Part shown: piece by piece, positions 1 through 9,128 of the stretch
Layout of the letters: each line of letters starts with the position of its first letter
How positions within the stretch are numbered: the stretch's first letter is position 1
Assembly: GCA_048158365.1 (NCBI GenBank)
Contig: JBLLNL010000003.1
Source of the DNA: Azoarcus_F sp048158365
GTDB lineage: Bacteria; Pseudomonadota; Gammaproteobacteria; Burkholderiales; Rhodocyclaceae
Direction: 5' to 3' (one strand)
Length of the DNA: 64,000 nt
The notes under the pieces: generated by a model
The model's input: the letters and a program-made list of their open reading frames with translations, nothing else
What the model was told of the DNA's origin: nothing
The model's database searches: none
Program-made: the position numbers and the translations under genes

Positions 1-390
1 CACGCCGACGCCGACGAACAGACCACGCAGCACCGACGCGACGACATAGGCGGCATAGAACTCACGATGGGAGATCGGCGGCAACAGCACGAAGATGATG
101 TTGCCGGTGATCTTGCTCTGTATCAGCGACGACGAACTGTTCGCGAACGCGTTCTGCAGCAGCGACATCATGATCAGGCCGGGCACCAGGAAGGTGGTGT
201 AACCGATGTCGCCATAGACGGTCACATGCCGGTCGAGCACATGCGAGAAGATCAGCAGAAAGAGCACTGCATTGAGCACCGGCGCGGCCACCGTCTGGAA
301 GGCGACCTTCCAGAAGCGCAGGATTTCCTTGTAAAGCAGCGTTCTGAAACCGATCCAGGATGCGTGCACCGGCTGGGCGGGCTCAGTCAC
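1..390 (-). CDS. ABC-2 type transporter permease, YadH-like (partial)
   Basis: Membrane subunit of an ABC-2 exporter; only the first 130 codons are inside the window and the rest lies beyond the left edge. It probably starts at a GTG (388-390) that overlaps the stop of the upstream ATPase gene, which is typical of translational coupling. The visible part has a short cytoplasmic N-terminus, hydrophobic segments at about residues 29-52, 66-83 and 113-130, and the pattern of the YadH/NodJ permease family. The substrate cannot be read from the sequence. It sits downstream of the mla operon, as an ABC ATPase/permease pair also does in many betaproteobacteria. Confidence 0.8.
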   Translation of the reverse strand, partial: MTEPAQPVHASWIGFRTLLYKEILRFWKVAFQTVAAPVLNAVLFLLIFSHVLDRHVTVYGDIGYTTFLVPGLIMMSLLQNAFANSSSSLIQSKITGNIIFVLLPPISHREFYAAYVVASVLRGLFVGVGV

Positions 391-1279
391 GATTCATGAC
401 CTCCACGAACACCCTTTCCAGGTCCGGTTCCCCAAGCTGAAGTTCCTCGATGCCGGCACCGGCCTCCCGCAGGCGCGCCAGCAGTTGCTCCACGTCGGCG
501 TAGGCATCGAAGCCGAACCCGACCCAGTCGTCACCCTCAGCGGTGCCGCCGAGCGCGATGCCGGCCTCAGGCATGCTCAGGCGCGCGCGCAGACTGTGGG
601 ACGCGAACTGCTTCAGCAGTGCCCGCGTGCTGTCCAGCGCCACGACACGGCCGGCCTTGAGCATCGCGATGCGACCACACAGCGTCTCGGCTTCTTCCAG
701 ATAATGGGTCGTCAACACGATCGTGTGACCATCCCGATTGAGCTTGCGAATGAATTCCCACAGGCCGTGGCGCAATTCGACATCCACACCGGCGGTCGGC
801 TCGTCGAGCACGATCACCGGCGGTCGGTGCACCAGCGCCTGTGCGACCAGCACTCGGCGCTTCATGCCGCCGGACAGCGTGCGCATGTTGGCATTCGCCT
901 TGGGCAGCAGATCCAGGCTGCCCAGTATCTCGTCGATCCAGTCGTCATTGTGCCGGATACCGAAATACCCCGACTGGATCCGCAACAGTTCGCGCACCGA
1001 GAAGAACGGATCGAAGACCAGTTCCTGCGGCACCACGCCAAACTTCATGCGAGCCCGCCGATAGTCGGACACGACATCGTGCCCCATGACCGCCAGGCTG
1101 CCCGAACTCGGTCGGGTCAGGCCCGCCAGGGCCGAAATCAGCGTGGTCTTGCCTGCCCCGTTCGGACCGAGCAGACCGAAGAACTCACCCTGCGCAACCT
1201 CGAGGCTCACGCCTGCAAGCGCCTGGAAGTTTCCATACAGCTTGGTGACCGAATCGATCCGGATCGCGGGAATGGCCAT
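383..1279 (-). CDS. ABC transporter ATP-binding protein, YadG-like
   Basis: Cytoplasmic ATPase of an ABC-2 exporter, partner of the permease that overlaps its 3' end. From the ATG at 1279 the protein has 298 residues: Walker A GPNGAGKT at 38-45, Q-loop Gln85, signature LSGGM at 135-139 and Walker B VIVLDE at 155-160. The open frame continues upstream to 1408, but that part runs into mlaB and lacks ABC-domain character, so I chose the start that directly precedes the first beta strand. It is on the same strand as mlaB and 14 bases after it, so probably part of the same transcript. Substrate unknown; drug or lipid export is possible but not shown. Confidence 0.9.
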   Translation of the reverse strand: MAIPAIRIDSVTKLYGNFQALAGVSLEVAQGEFFGLLGPNGAGKTTLISALAGLTRPSSGSLAVMGHDVVSDYRRARMKFGVVPQELVFDPFFSVRELLRIQSGYFGIRHNDDWIDEILGSLDLLPKANANMRTLSGGMKRRVLVAQALVHRPPVIVLDEPTAGVDVELRHGLWEFIRKLNRDGHTIVLTTHYLEEAETLCGRIAMLKAGRVVALDSTRALLKQFASHSLRARLSMPEAGIALGGTAEGDDWVGFGFDAYADVEQLLARLREAGAGIEELQLGEPDLERVFVEVMNRD

Positions 1280-1293
1280 CGAAGAACCCGGAC

Positions 1294-1578
1294 CTAGGCT
1301 TCGACCGGCAACAGATCGGTCAGATCGTAGAGGTCGGCGAGACTCGTCATGCCCGCCGGAACACCTTTCAGGGACAACGCATGCCCGGACCTGCGCGCGG
1401 CCCGGCACCAGTCGAGCAGGAGGGCCAGGGACGCGGAATCGACCTCGGTCACCGCAGACAGGTCCACCGCCAGAGGTCCGCGCTCGAGCCTGGAACGCCC
1501 CTCGGCCAGATGACGCGCCACGGTGGACATCGTCAACGGCCCCTGCAGCACGAGGCAGTCGCGGTCCTGCTGCGCCAT
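1294..1578 (-). CDS. mlaB: STAS-domain protein MlaB of the phospholipid transporter
   Basis: Small cytoplasmic STAS-domain protein (94 aa) that, in the E. coli system, binds the MlaF ATPase and stabilises the MlaFEDB inner-membrane complex. The sequence shows the single STAS fold with a DLSAVTEVDSAS stretch at the usual conserved loop. Its start codon overlaps the end of mlaC, as expected for the last gene of mlaFEDACB. It is short and poorly conserved as a family, so the name rests partly on context. Confidence 0.88.
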   Translation of the reverse strand: MAQQDRDCLVLQGPLTMSTVARHLAEGRSRLERGPLAVDLSAVTEVDSASLALLLDWCRAARRSGHALSLKGVPAGMTSLADLYDLTDLLPVEA

Positions 1579-2213
1579 CAGGATTGTCCGGCCGGCTTTT
1601 CTATCGGCATCTCACGGCTTTCAAGGGACTTGATCAGCCCGTCGATGCCGCCGACGCGAATCTCCTGTGTGAAGGTCCCGCGATAATTCGTCACCAGGCT
1701 CGCACCCGCGACCACCACGTCGAAGACCTTCCAGCCGTCGGCTCCCTTCTCCATCACGTAATCGACACCGACCGGCTGCGCGCCCGATTGACGGATCGAC
1801 GTCTGCACCCGCACCGTGGTGTCGCCCGGACTCATGCGCAACGGACGAAAGTCGATCGTCTGGTCCTTGTACTGGGTCAGCGCGTTGGAATAAGTCCTGA
1901 CCAGCATGTGGTAGAACCCGTCCATCAGACGCTGCTGCTGCTCCGGTGTCGCGTCACGCCAGTCGCGCCCGACCGCAAGCATGGTCATCCGGCGGAAGTT
2001 GAAATGCGGCAGCACGACCTCTTCCACCAGTTGGACCACCTCGCTCGGATCCCCGTTGCGCAGCTTTTCATTGCTGCGAACGATGTCCAGCACCTGATCC
2101 GACAGATGGCGCACCAGCTGATCCGGTTCGAGCGCTTCGGCCGATACGTTAAGCGGCGCCAGCGCCACCAGAAACATCAGTAAGAATCCGTGCAGAAGCT
2201 TCATCGTCATCAC
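1578..2213 (-). CDS. mlaC: Periplasmic phospholipid-binding protein MlaC
   Basis: Periplasmic shuttle that carries phospholipid between the outer-membrane MlaA complex and the inner-membrane MlaFEDB complex. The 211-residue protein has a signal peptide (hydrophobic core about residues 8-22, Ala-x-Ala-like cleavage near 25). The mature part is typical of the Tol_Tol_Ttg2 family, including the conserved FNFRRMT and YHMLVRTYSNAL regions. It lies between mlaA and mlaB with overlaps at both ends. The opening Met-Met-Thr-Met gives two possible starts a few codons apart. Confidence 0.95.
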   Translation of the reverse strand: MMTMKLLHGFLLMFLVALAPLNVSAEALEPDQLVRHLSDQVLDIVRSNEKLRNGDPSEVVQLVEEVVLPHFNFRRMTMLAVGRDWRDATPEQQQRLMDGFYHMLVRTYSNALTQYKDQTIDFRPLRMSPGDTTVRVQTSIRQSGAQPVGVDYVMEKGADGWKVFDVVVAGASLVTNYRGTFTQEIRVGGIDGLIKSLESREMPIEKPAGQS

Positions 2214-3058
2214 CTGATTACAAATTGCTCGAGCTCGGAGCGCGTTTCGACCAGACTGACCAGTTCCAGGCTCTCCACCGCGATCTCCGCCACCGCGTCC
2301 GCTTCGCTGCGAACCGGCAGCATCGACACGCCGTTGTCGAAATCCTCGTATTCGAGCGGCACATCGCCGTCCCTGACCTGGTAGCGACGCTGCTGGAGGA
2401 AGAAGTCGCGGGTGAACGCATATTTGTCGAGCGCGCCTTCCTCGAGCGTCTTTTCAGCGCCGAGCAGCGTCGCTCTTCCATGCACGACCCACAAGCCGAG
2501 CAACGTATTGCGGGTCGGCACGTGATCGACCGTCGCGATCAGGTTGCCCTGCCAGTCGACCGGCAAGGCCGCGGTGTCGCGAATCGTGCTCGGCCCCAGC
2601 AGCGGCAGCACCACGAACGGCCCCTCTCCCACGCCCCACACCGCCAAGGTCTGGCCGAAATCCTCGTCGTTCTTGTCCAGCCCCATCCCGGTCGCGATAT
2701 CCAGCACGCCGAGCAAGCCCAGGGTCGAGTTCACGGCGAAGCGCATCAGATCGGACATGCCGTCGGCGACCTTGCCCTGCAGTATGTTGTTCACCGCGAT
2801 CCAGGGGTCCCTCAGGTTGCCGAAAAAATTCCCGACTCCGGTGCGGACCACCCTGGGGGTGATCGTCTCATACACCTCGGCCGCCGGTTTCAGCACCGCC
2901 TTGTCCACGCCTTCGTTGAAACTGAACATCGTGCGATTGAATCGTTCCAGCGGGTCGTCCGGATTGGCCGGCACCGAGGCGCAGCCGCCGAGCGTCAACG
3001 CAGCCAGAACCAGTGCCAGCAGCAGTGCTGCTCGGGTCCGAAATGCGGCTTTGATCAT
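2210..3058 (-). CDS. mlaA: Outer-membrane lipoprotein MlaA (VacJ)
   Basis: Outer-membrane lipoprotein that removes mislocalised phospholipids from the outer leaflet and hands them to MlaC. From ATG 3058, preceded by an AAGGAA ribosome site, the protein has 282 residues with a lipobox LGGC and lipidated Cys26. The NPDDPLERFNR motif that opens the VacJ domain follows directly. In E. coli mlaA is unlinked; here it sits between mlaD and mlaC, an order known from betaproteobacteria. Its 3' end overlaps mlaC by four bases. Confidence 0.95.
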   Translation of the reverse strand: MIKAAFRTRAALLLALVLAALTLGGCASVPANPDDPLERFNRTMFSFNEGVDKAVLKPAAEVYETITPRVVRTGVGNFFGNLRDPWIAVNNILQGKVADGMSDLMRFAVNSTLGLLGVLDIATGMGLDKNDEDFGQTLAVWGVGEGPFVVLPLLGPSTIRDTAALPVDWQGNLIATVDHVPTRNTLLGLWVVHGRATLLGAEKTLEEGALDKYAFTRDFFLQQRRYQVRDGDVPLEYEDFDNGVSMLPVRSEADAVAEIAVESLELVSLVETRSELEQFVIR

Positions 3059-3086
3059 GATGAGTTCCTTCTTGTTGTTGTTGCGA

Positions 3087-3551
3087 TCAGTCCGAGGCCG
3101 CACCGGCGCGATCGAACAGGAACTGCCCGATCAGCTTCTCGAGCACCACGGCCGACTGCGTGAGCTGCAGCGCGTCGCCGCTTTGCAGCATGTCGATGTC
3201 GACGCCGGCGTCCAGGCCGATGTATTGCTCTCCCAGCAGCCCGGAGGTCAGGATCGATCCGATGGTATCGCGCGGGAATTCATACCGGGTTGCGATCGAA
3301 AACACCACCTCGGCCCTGTAACTGTTCGTATCGAAACGGATTTCCTCGACTCGCCCGACGACCACGCCGGCGCTCTTGACCGGTGCGCGCACCTTGAGCC
3401 CGCCGATGTTGTCGAACTGCGCCCTGACAGTATAGGTCTGGGACAGATCGACGCTCGCCAGATTTCCCACACGCAGCGCCAGAAAGAACAGTGCCCCCAT
3501 TCCGATCAGGACGAAGACGCCCACCCACAAGTCGAGCGTTGTACGGCTCAT
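3087..3551 (-). CDS. mlaD: MCE-domain substrate-binding protein MlaD
   Basis: Inner-membrane-anchored MCE protein; in the family it forms a hexameric ring on the periplasmic face of MlaE and receives phospholipid. The 154-residue sequence has one N-terminal membrane anchor (about residues 7-26) and an MCE domain from about 38 to 118 with the conserved GLKVRAPVKSAGVVVGRVEEI core and LGEQYIGLDAG close. It is two bases downstream of mlaE. A short C-terminal helix that would line the pore completes it. Length is normal for a single-domain MlaD. Confidence 0.95.
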   Translation of the reverse strand: MSRTTLDLWVGVFVLIGMGALFFLALRVGNLASVDLSQTYTVRAQFDNIGGLKVRAPVKSAGVVVGRVEEIRFDTNSYRAEVVFSIATRYEFPRDTIGSILTSGLLGEQYIGLDAGVDIDMLQSGDALQLTQSAVVLEKLIGQFLFDRAGAASD

Positions 3552-3553
3552 GA

Positions 3554-4330
3554 CTAACCCCGAAACATGAAAGAAGTAAGCACAAAATCAAGTGCCAGAA
3601 TGGTGAGCGCCGAACTCACCACGGTGCGCGTGATCGCCCGTGACACCCCCTCGGCGGTCGGCGTGCAGTCGTAGCCCTCGAACACCGCGATCAAGGACAC
3701 CGCGACACCGAAAACCGCGCTCTTGATCACGCCGTTCAAGATGTCGTCCCGAAAATCGACCGCCGACTGCATCTGCGACCAGAACGCGCCTTCGTCCACG
3801 CCGATCATCACGACACCGATCAGCCAGCCACCGAGCACCCCCATCGCCGAAAAGATCGCCGCGAGCAGCGGCATCGAGATCACGCCGCCCCAGAATCGTG
3901 GCGCCACCACGCGGGCGATCGGATTGATCGCCATCATGTCCATCGCCTTGAGCTGCTCGGTGGTCTTCATCAGACCGATTTCCGCGGTGATCGCCGACCC
4001 CGCGCGACTTGCGAACAGCAGCGCCGCCACCACCGGTCCAAGCTCCCTTACCAGTGACAGTGCGACCAGGATGCCGAGCGCGTCGCCCGAACCGAAACGC
4101 TGCAGGGTCTCGTAACCCTGCAGGCCGAGCACCATGCCGACGAACAGGCCGGACACCGCGATGATCAGCAAGGACAGCACACCGCCGAAATAGATCTCCC
4201 GGATCGTCAGATGCAGACGCAGGAAGGACTGGCCGGAATAGCGCAGCAGCAGCATGAAAAAGCGCGCAACCAGCCCGAGTTGCCATACACCGTCTATGAC
4301 GAAGCCGCCGACCTTGCGCACCAGACTCAT
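3554..4330 (-). CDS. mlaE: Phospholipid ABC transporter permease MlaE
   Basis: Polytopic inner-membrane permease of the MlaFEDB complex. Starting at ATG 4330 (MSLVRKVG) it has 258 residues, the usual length, with several membrane segments and the conserved [25 protein letters not shown] coupling region that contacts MlaF. The start overlaps the mlaF stop by four bases. The longer open frame upstream of 4330 lies inside mlaF and is not needed. Confidence 0.95.
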   Translation of the reverse strand: MSLVRKVGGFVIDGVWQLGLVARFFMLLLRYSGQSFLRLHLTIREIYFGGVLSLLIIAVSGLFVGMVLGLQGYETLQRFGSGDALGILVALSLVRELGPVVAALLFASRAGSAITAEIGLMKTTEQLKAMDMMAINPIARVVAPRFWGGVISMPLLAAIFSAMGVLGGWLIGVVMIGVDEGAFWSQMQSAVDFRDDILNGVIKSAVFGVAVSLIAVFEGYDCTPTAEGVSRAITRTVVSSALTILALDFVLTSFMFRG

Positions 4331-5148
4331 CTGCGCGCCTCCGCGCCGAGGAAGTCCTCGGCCATCGACCGGGCGGGATAGTGAAACGGCACCGGCCCAT
4401 CGGCCTCGGCGCAAACGAACTGATGCACGAACGGATCCCTGGATGCGCGAATCTCGTCCGGCGTGCCCCGGGCTACGATCTGCCCGTTCGACACAAAATA
4501 GACGTAATCGACGATCTCGAGCGACTCGTGGATGTCATGGGTGACCATGATCGAGGCCGCGCCGAGCGCATCGTTCAGCCGACGGATCAACTGACCGATC
4601 ACGCCAAGGGAGATCGGATCGAGGCCGGCAAACGGTTCGTCGTACATGATCAGCATCGGATCGAGCGCCACCGCCCGCGCCAGCGCGACCCTCCGAGCCA
4701 TGCCGCCCGAGAGTTCGGCCGGCATCAGCGATCCCGCCCCGCGCAACCCGACCGCATTCAACTTCATCAGCACCAGGTCGCGAATGATCTCCGGCGGCAA
4801 GCGCGTATGCTCGCGCATCGGGAACGCGACATTGTCGAACACCGACATGTCGGTAAACAAAGCACCGAACTGGAACAACATGCCCATGCGCCTGCGCAGC
4901 TCATACATCGCGTCGCGCCCCACATGGCCGAGATCCCGACCATCGACCGAAACCACGCCCGCACTGGCGCACAACTGCCCGCCGATCAGTCTCAACAGCG
5001 TGGTCTTGCCGCAACCACTGCCACCCATGATCGCGACGACCTGCCCCCGCCGGACAGTCAGGTCGATGCCACTCAGGATTTCTCGATCGCCATAGGCAAA
5101 ACGAACACCTTCGAGGCTGACGAGCGGATTTTCGGACACTTCGGACAA
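4327..5148 (-). CDS. mlaF: Phospholipid ABC transporter ATP-binding protein MlaF
   Basis: ATPase that powers the MlaFEDB complex. It has Walker A GGSGCGKT (about 42-49 from the chosen start), signature LSGGM, Walker [13 protein letters not shown] and the H-loop MVTHD. The start is uncertain: the frame is open up to 5349, but family length (about 270 aa) and the first beta strand favour TTG 5148, giving 273 aa, or GTG 5139. No clear ribosome site precedes either. It is the first gene of mlaFEDACB and is divergent from kdsD across a 215-base gap. Confidence 0.92.
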   Translation of the reverse strand: MSEVSENPLVSLEGVRFAYGDREILSGIDLTVRRGQVVAIMGGSGCGKTTLLRLIGGQLCASAGVVSVDGRDLGHVGRDAMYELRRRMGMLFQFGALFTDMSVFDNVAFPMREHTRLPPEIIRDLVLMKLNAVGLRGAGSLMPAELSGGMARRVALARAVALDPMLIMYDEPFAGLDPISLGVIGQLIRRLNDALGAASIMVTHDIHESLEIVDYVYFVSNGQIVARGTPDEIRASRDPFVHQFVCAEADGPVPFHYPARSMAEDFLGAEARR

Positions 5149-5278
5149 GGCGGTATTCAGTGGCGGCAAAGGCGAGTAGTCTAGCAGAGTCGCTCGCGTC
5201 TGAATGCACGGTCGCCGATGGGATTTCGTGGTCGCGTGGAATTCTCGCGCCTTGGCTCGGGAGCCCGATCGGTCGGCC

Positions 5279-5287
5279 TGATATAAT
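5279..5287 (+). promoter_or_regulatory. Extended -10 promoter ahead of kdsD-kdsC-lptC-lptA
   Basis: The sequence TGATATAAT is a perfect extended -10 element (TG, one base, TATAAT at 5282-5287). No good -35 hexamer lies 16-18 bases upstream, which fits promoters that rely on the extended -10. It would give a leader of about 70 bases before the kdsD ATG. It is the only recognisable sigma-70 element in the 215-base gap between mlaF and kdsD. Confidence 0.6.
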
Positions 5288-5363
5288 TCGACCGATCCGC
5301 TCCAGTTGGTCTCGGCGTCCTGCCGTTGCATCCCATGCCCGCCGATCACTCGAAAGTCCGAAC

Positions 5364-6359
5364 ATGATTTCAGATGAATTGCCGCACGCTGCCACGCACA
5401 ACGCCATCCCGATGGCGCGTCGGGTGTTACGCATCGAAGCGGATGCGGTGGCGGCCCTGGCGGACCGTCTGGACGCGGGCTTCGAACAGGCGGTGCGACT
5501 CGTACTCGAACGGCACGGACGTGTCATCGTGACCGGCATCGGCAAGTCCGGCCATATCGGTCGGAAAATCGCCGCCACGCTCGCGAGCACCGGCACCCCC
5601 GCCTATTTCGTACACGCGGCCGAAGCCGCCCACGGCGATCTGGGCATGATCACGCCCGAAGACATCGTTATCGCCTTGTCCCATTCGGGTACCAGCGAGG
5701 AGGTGCTGACCATCGTTCCGCTGGTCAAGCGTCAGGGTGCGAAACTGATCGCGCTGACCGGCAACCCGGACTCCGCGCTGGCGCGCGAGGCCGATGTGCA
5801 TCTCGATGCCGCGGTGCGTGAAGAGGCCTGCCCGCTCAATCTCGCACCGACGGCCAGTACCACCGCTGCGCTCGCGCTCGGTGATGCACTGGCGGTGGCG
5901 CTGCTGGACGCGCGTGGATTCAGTAGCGACGACTTCGCGCGGGCCCACCCCGGCGGCGCGCTGGGCAGACGATTGCTGACCCACGTGCGGGACGTGATGC
6001 GTGGTGCCGGCGCCGTTCCGCGGCTGTCGGAACAGGCGTCGATTCCCGAGGCTCTGCTCGCCATGTCGCGCGGCGGGCTCGGCATGACCGCGGTCGTGGA
6101 TGGTCAGGATCGCCTGATCGGAATTTTCACCGACGGCGATCTAAGGCGCGCGATCGAACGCGGGGCCGACATCCGCACGGCCCGGCTGGGCGATATCATG
6201 ACGTCGTCCCCCCAGCACATTCGCCCCGACGCGCTGGCGGTCGAGGCCGTGGAGATGATGGAACGCATGCGCATCAGCCAGTTGCTGGTGGTCGATGAGG
6301 CGGGCGTGCTGCTCGGGGCGCTGAACACCCATGACCTGATGCAGGCGAAGGTGATCTGA
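5364..6359 (+). CDS. kdsD: Arabinose-5-phosphate isomerase KdsD
   Basis: Converts ribulose 5-phosphate to arabinose 5-phosphate, the first committed step towards Kdo of the LPS core. From ATG 5364 it is 331 residues: an N-terminal SIS sugar-isomerase domain with VTGIGKSGHIGRK and the SHSGTSEE phosphosugar loop, then two CBS domains (about 205-331). Length is normal for KdsD. It overlaps kdsC by one base (TGATG). The same gene pair precedes lptC in E. coli and relatives. Confidence 0.95.
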   Translation: MISDELPHAATHNAIPMARRVLRIEADAVAALADRLDAGFEQAVRLVLERHGRVIVTGIGKSGHIGRKIAATLASTGTPAYFVHAAEAAHGDLGMITPEDIVIALSHSGTSEEVLTIVPLVKRQGAKLIALTGNPDSALAREADVHLDAAVREEACPLNLAPTASTTAALALGDALAVALLDARGFSSDDFARAHPGGALGRRLLTHVRDVMRGAGAVPRLSEQASIPEALLAMSRGGLGMTAVVDGQDRLIGIFTDGDLRRAIERGADIRTARLGDIMTSSPQHIRPDALAVEAVEMMERMRISQLLVVDEAGVLLGALNTHDLMQAKVI

Positions 6360-6880
6360 TGCCTGCACGCGATCGCGCCGCCGACGTGCGCCTGATGGGT
6401 TTCGACGTGGACGGAGTCATGACCGACGGCAGCCTGTATTTCACGCCCAACGGCGACGAGATCAAGGCCTTCTCCAGTCTGGACGGGCATGGCCTGAAGA
6501 TGCTGCAGGCCGGCGGCATCGAGGTGGTCATCATCAGCGGGCGGCGTTCGCGGGCACTCGAGCTGCGCGCGCTCAACCTGGGGATCAGCGAACTCCATAT
6601 GGGAGTGGAAGACAAGCTGGACTGCCTGGACGGGCTGCTGCAGGCTCGCGGCCTGAGCCGCACCCAGGCCGGCTATATGGGCGATGACGTGGTCGATCTT
6701 CCGGTGCTGTGCGTCTGCGGCTTCGCCGCGGCGCCGTCGGACGGTCATGATTTCGTCCGGCAGCAGGTGGGTTACGTCGCGCACAAGCCGGGCGGACGCG
6801 GTGCGGTGCGCGAAGTCTGCGACCATCTGTTGCGCGCCCAGGGCAAGCTCGAAGCGATGCTGGCTTCCTATCTTCGCTGA
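6359..6880 (+). CDS. kdsC: Kdo-8-phosphate phosphatase KdsC
   Basis: Cytoplasmic HAD-family phosphatase that removes the phosphate from Kdo 8-phosphate. The 173-residue protein carries the catalytic pair Asp16/Asp18 in FDVDGVMTDG, the IISGRRS motif and the GYMGDDVVDLP motif that binds magnesium. It lacks a cap domain, as is normal for KdsC, which is a tetramer. Its start overlaps the kdsD stop and it ends a few bases before lptC. Confidence 0.95.
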   Translation: MPARDRAADVRLMGFDVDGVMTDGSLYFTPNGDEIKAFSSLDGHGLKMLQAGGIEVVIISGRRSRALELRALNLGISELHMGVEDKLDCLDGLLQARGLSRTQAGYMGDDVVDLPVLCVCGFAAAPSDGHDFVRQQVGYVAHKPGGRGAVREVCDHLLRAQGKLEAMLASYLR

Positions 6881-6892
6881 GGCGTGACCCGG

Positions 6893-7468
6893 ATGTGGAT
6901 TCCGCTCGACCGTCTGTATCCAATCATTGCACTGGCCGCGCTCGCGGGTGCGACGCTGTGGCTGGAACGCGCTACCCGCAGCGAAGAGCCCCGCGCACGT
7001 GCCGAAGCTCGGCAGTTTCCGGACTTCATCGGCGAGCAGGTCAGGATGAACCGCTTCGACGCGACCGGGCAGCGCCGCTACGAACTGATCGCCGACAAGG
7101 TGACGCACTTTCCCGTCGGCGATGTGACCGAGTTCGAGCAACCCCACCTGCGCTACGAGACCGCCGACGGGCCGCTGCGGATCACCGCGGCATGGGGTGC
7201 GTCACGCGAAGGCGGCGAAACGCTCCATCTGGTCGGCGATGTCGAGGTTTTCCGGGACGGCATCGACGGGAACGTCGACATGAGTCTCACGTCTGACACA
7301 TTGACGGTCTGGCCGGACGACGAACGCGCGGCCACCGACGATCCGGTCGTTCTGACCCGCGGTGCGACCGTCGCGACCGGCAACGGCATGCGGGCCGACA
7401 ATCTGTTCGGCGTCCTGCAACTGATCGGCGACGCACGCGTGGTGATGCCCCGCGCCCCGAGGAACTGA
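6893..7468 (+). CDS. lptC: LPS export protein LptC
   Basis: Bitopic inner-membrane protein that links the LptBFG transporter to the LptA bridge and accepts LPS. It has one N-terminal membrane segment (about residues 6-22) followed by the beta-jellyroll domain with the FIGEQVRMNRFDATG and YELIADKVTHFP pattern. I prefer ATG 6893 (191 aa) because TGAGG at 6878-6882 is well spaced from it; GTG 6884 is the alternative. It lies between kdsC and lptA. Confidence 0.9.
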   Translation: MWIPLDRLYPIIALAALAGATLWLERATRSEEPRARAEARQFPDFIGEQVRMNRFDATGQRRYELIADKVTHFPVGDVTEFEQPHLRYETADGPLRITAAWGASREGGETLHLVGDVEVFRDGIDGNVDMSLTSDTLTVWPDDERAATDDPVVLTRGATVATGNGMRADNLFGVLQLIGDARVVMPRAPRN

Positions 7469-7470
7469 AC

Positions 7471-8007
7471 ATGACGAGATTCTTTGCACGCCTCCTTCCG
7501 CTGATCCTTGCCTGCACACTGCTGTCGCAACTCGCGCACGCCGAACGCGCGGACCGCAGTCAACCGGTCAATATCGAAGCCGACCGCGCCACCGTCGATG
7601 ACCGCAACAAGACCCACACCTTCGAAGGCAATGCCATCCTGACTCAGGGCACACTGACGATCAGAGGCGAGAAACTGGTCGTGCTGCAAGGCGCGGACGG
7701 CTTCCAGACCGGAATCGCGACCGGCGGTCGTAACGGGCTGGCGACCTTTCGCCAGCGCCGAGAGGGCACCGACGAGTATGTCGAAGGCGAGGCGGAGCGG
7801 ATCGAGTACGACAGTCGCAACGAGCAGGCCAAACTGTTCAACCGGGCCCGGGTGACCTCCGGTGGAGACGAAGTTCGCGGAGATTACATCGAGTACGATG
7901 CGCTGACCGAAAACTACGCTGCACGCAGTCGAGCCGCTGCGGCCGGCGGCGACGGCAGGGTCCGTGCCGTGATCCAGCCTCGCAGCAGCGACAACGCCGG
8001 AAACTGA
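7471..8007 (+). CDS. lptA: LPS transport periplasmic bridge protein LptA
   Basis: Periplasmic protein that polymerises into the bridge carrying LPS to the outer membrane. The 178-residue protein has a signal peptide (cleavage after AHA near residue 24) and an OstA jellyroll domain with [20 protein letters not shown] at its start. It begins two bases after lptC. Unlike the usual order, lptB and rpoN do not follow; the next gene is a crotonase. Confidence 0.93.
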   Translation: MTRFFARLLPLILACTLLSQLAHAERADRSQPVNIEADRATVDDRNKTHTFEGNAILTQGTLTIRGEKLVVLQGADGFQTGIATGGRNGLATFRQRREGTDEYVEGEAERIEYDSRNEQAKLFNRARVTSGGDEVRGDYIEYDALTENYAARSRAAAAGGDGRVRAVIQPRSSDNAGN

Positions 8008-8062
8008 AACGAGCTTCATCAACCCAGCCTCCACCCGGGGACTGTCGAACCAGGGAGACAAC

Positions 8063-8839
8063 ATGAACTTCGAGAACATCGTCGTCGAGACAAAGGATCG
8101 CGTCGGACTGATCACACTGAACCGGCCCAAGGCGCTGAACGCCCTCAACGACGCACTGGTCGACGAGGTCGGCCAGGCGCTGGACGTGTTCGAAGCGGAC
8201 GAGAACATCGGCGCGATCGTCATCACCGGCTCGGACAAGGCGTTCGCCGCCGGCGCGGATATCGGTGCAATGGCGAGCTTCTCTTATATGGACGCCTACA
8301 AGGGTGACTACATCACCCGCAACTGGGAGCGGGTCAAGACCTGCCGGAAGCCGGTGATCGCCGCCGTCGCGGGATTCGCGCTCGGTGGAGGCTGCGAACT
8401 GGCGATGATGTGCGACATGATCATTGCCGCGGACACCGCCCGCTTCGGTCAGCCCGAAATCAAGCTTGGCGTGCTGCCCGGCGCCGGCGGCACGCAGCGG
8501 CTGCCTCGCGCGGTCGGCAAGGCGAAGGCGATGGACATGTGTCTCACCGCCCGCATGATGAATGCAGACGAGGCCGAGCGTGCAGGTCTGGTGGCGCGTG
8601 TCGTTCCGGCCGACAAGCTGCTCGACGAGGCCATGGCCGTCGCGACCACGATTGCCGGATTCTCGTTGCCCGTCGTGATGATGATCAAGGAATCGGTGAA
8701 TCGTGCATTCGAGAGCAGCCTGAACGAGGGTCTGCTCTTCGAACGGCGTGTATTCCATTCTGCCTTTGCGCTGCAGGACCAGAAGGAAGGCATGGCCGCG
8801 TTCGTCGCCAAGCGCAAGCCCGCGTTCAGGCACGACTGA
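8063..8839 (+). CDS. Enoyl-CoA hydratase (crotonase family)
   Basis: Hydrates 2-enoyl-CoA thioesters to 3-hydroxyacyl-CoA in fatty-acid or aromatic catabolism. The 258-residue protein has the oxyanion-hole segments AAGAD and LGGGCE and both catalytic glutamates of true hydratases, Glu112 (GGGCELAM) and Glu132 (QPEIKLG), so it should be active. A GGGAGA ribosome site precedes the ATG. It follows lptA by 55 bases. It is upstream of a phasin, so supply of hydroxyacyl-CoA for polyester storage is conceivable, but this is only inferred from position. Confidence 0.92.
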   Translation: MNFENIVVETKDRVGLITLNRPKALNALNDALVDEVGQALDVFEADENIGAIVITGSDKAFAAGADIGAMASFSYMDAYKGDYITRNWERVKTCRKPVIAAVAGFALGGGCELAMMCDMIIAADTARFGQPEIKLGVLPGAGGTQRLPRAVGKAKAMDMCLTARMMNADEAERAGLVARVVPADKLLDEAMAVATTIAGFSLPVVMMIKESVNRAFESSLNEGLLFERRVFHSAFALQDQKEGMAAFVAKRKPAFRHD

Positions 8840-9037
8840 AAGTCGCTCAGAGCGCCCCAGCCGGCCGTCACTCCGGGGGGCGCCTCCCGCCCCCGCGCGC
8901 TCCCCGGCCGCCCACGGCTGGGTCGTGTGTAGATCCAGTCGCATGTGCAATGCAGCGACAACGACTCCGACATCATGGTGCAAACCCGCCCGCACATCAT
9001 TGCGCTGCATCAACGGCCAACCTCATCATGGAAGCGG

Positions 9038-9054
9038 TTTAAATATTATTTAAA
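9038..9054. repeat. Perfect A/T-only palindrome upstream of the phasin promoter
   Basis: The 17 bases TTTAAATATTATTTAAA form a perfect inverted repeat of 8 bases around one central T, all A or T in a G+C-rich chromosome. It lies 74 bases before the -35 hexamer of the phasin promoter. It could be a regulator or nucleoid-protein site; nothing in the sequence identifies the protein. Confidence 0.6.
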
Positions 9055-9128
9055 GCAATGACTTACGGCGAATTCATGCGGAATCGATGACCCGCCGCCT
9101 TTTCGTTGTGCGCCGCACCAAATATCGC

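Noticed and set aside
8840..9128. Hidden small RNA or gene upstream of the phasin
   Set aside because: No conserved RNA fold, ribosome site or terminator is seen before the promoter; only the palindrome and TGC motifs stand out.
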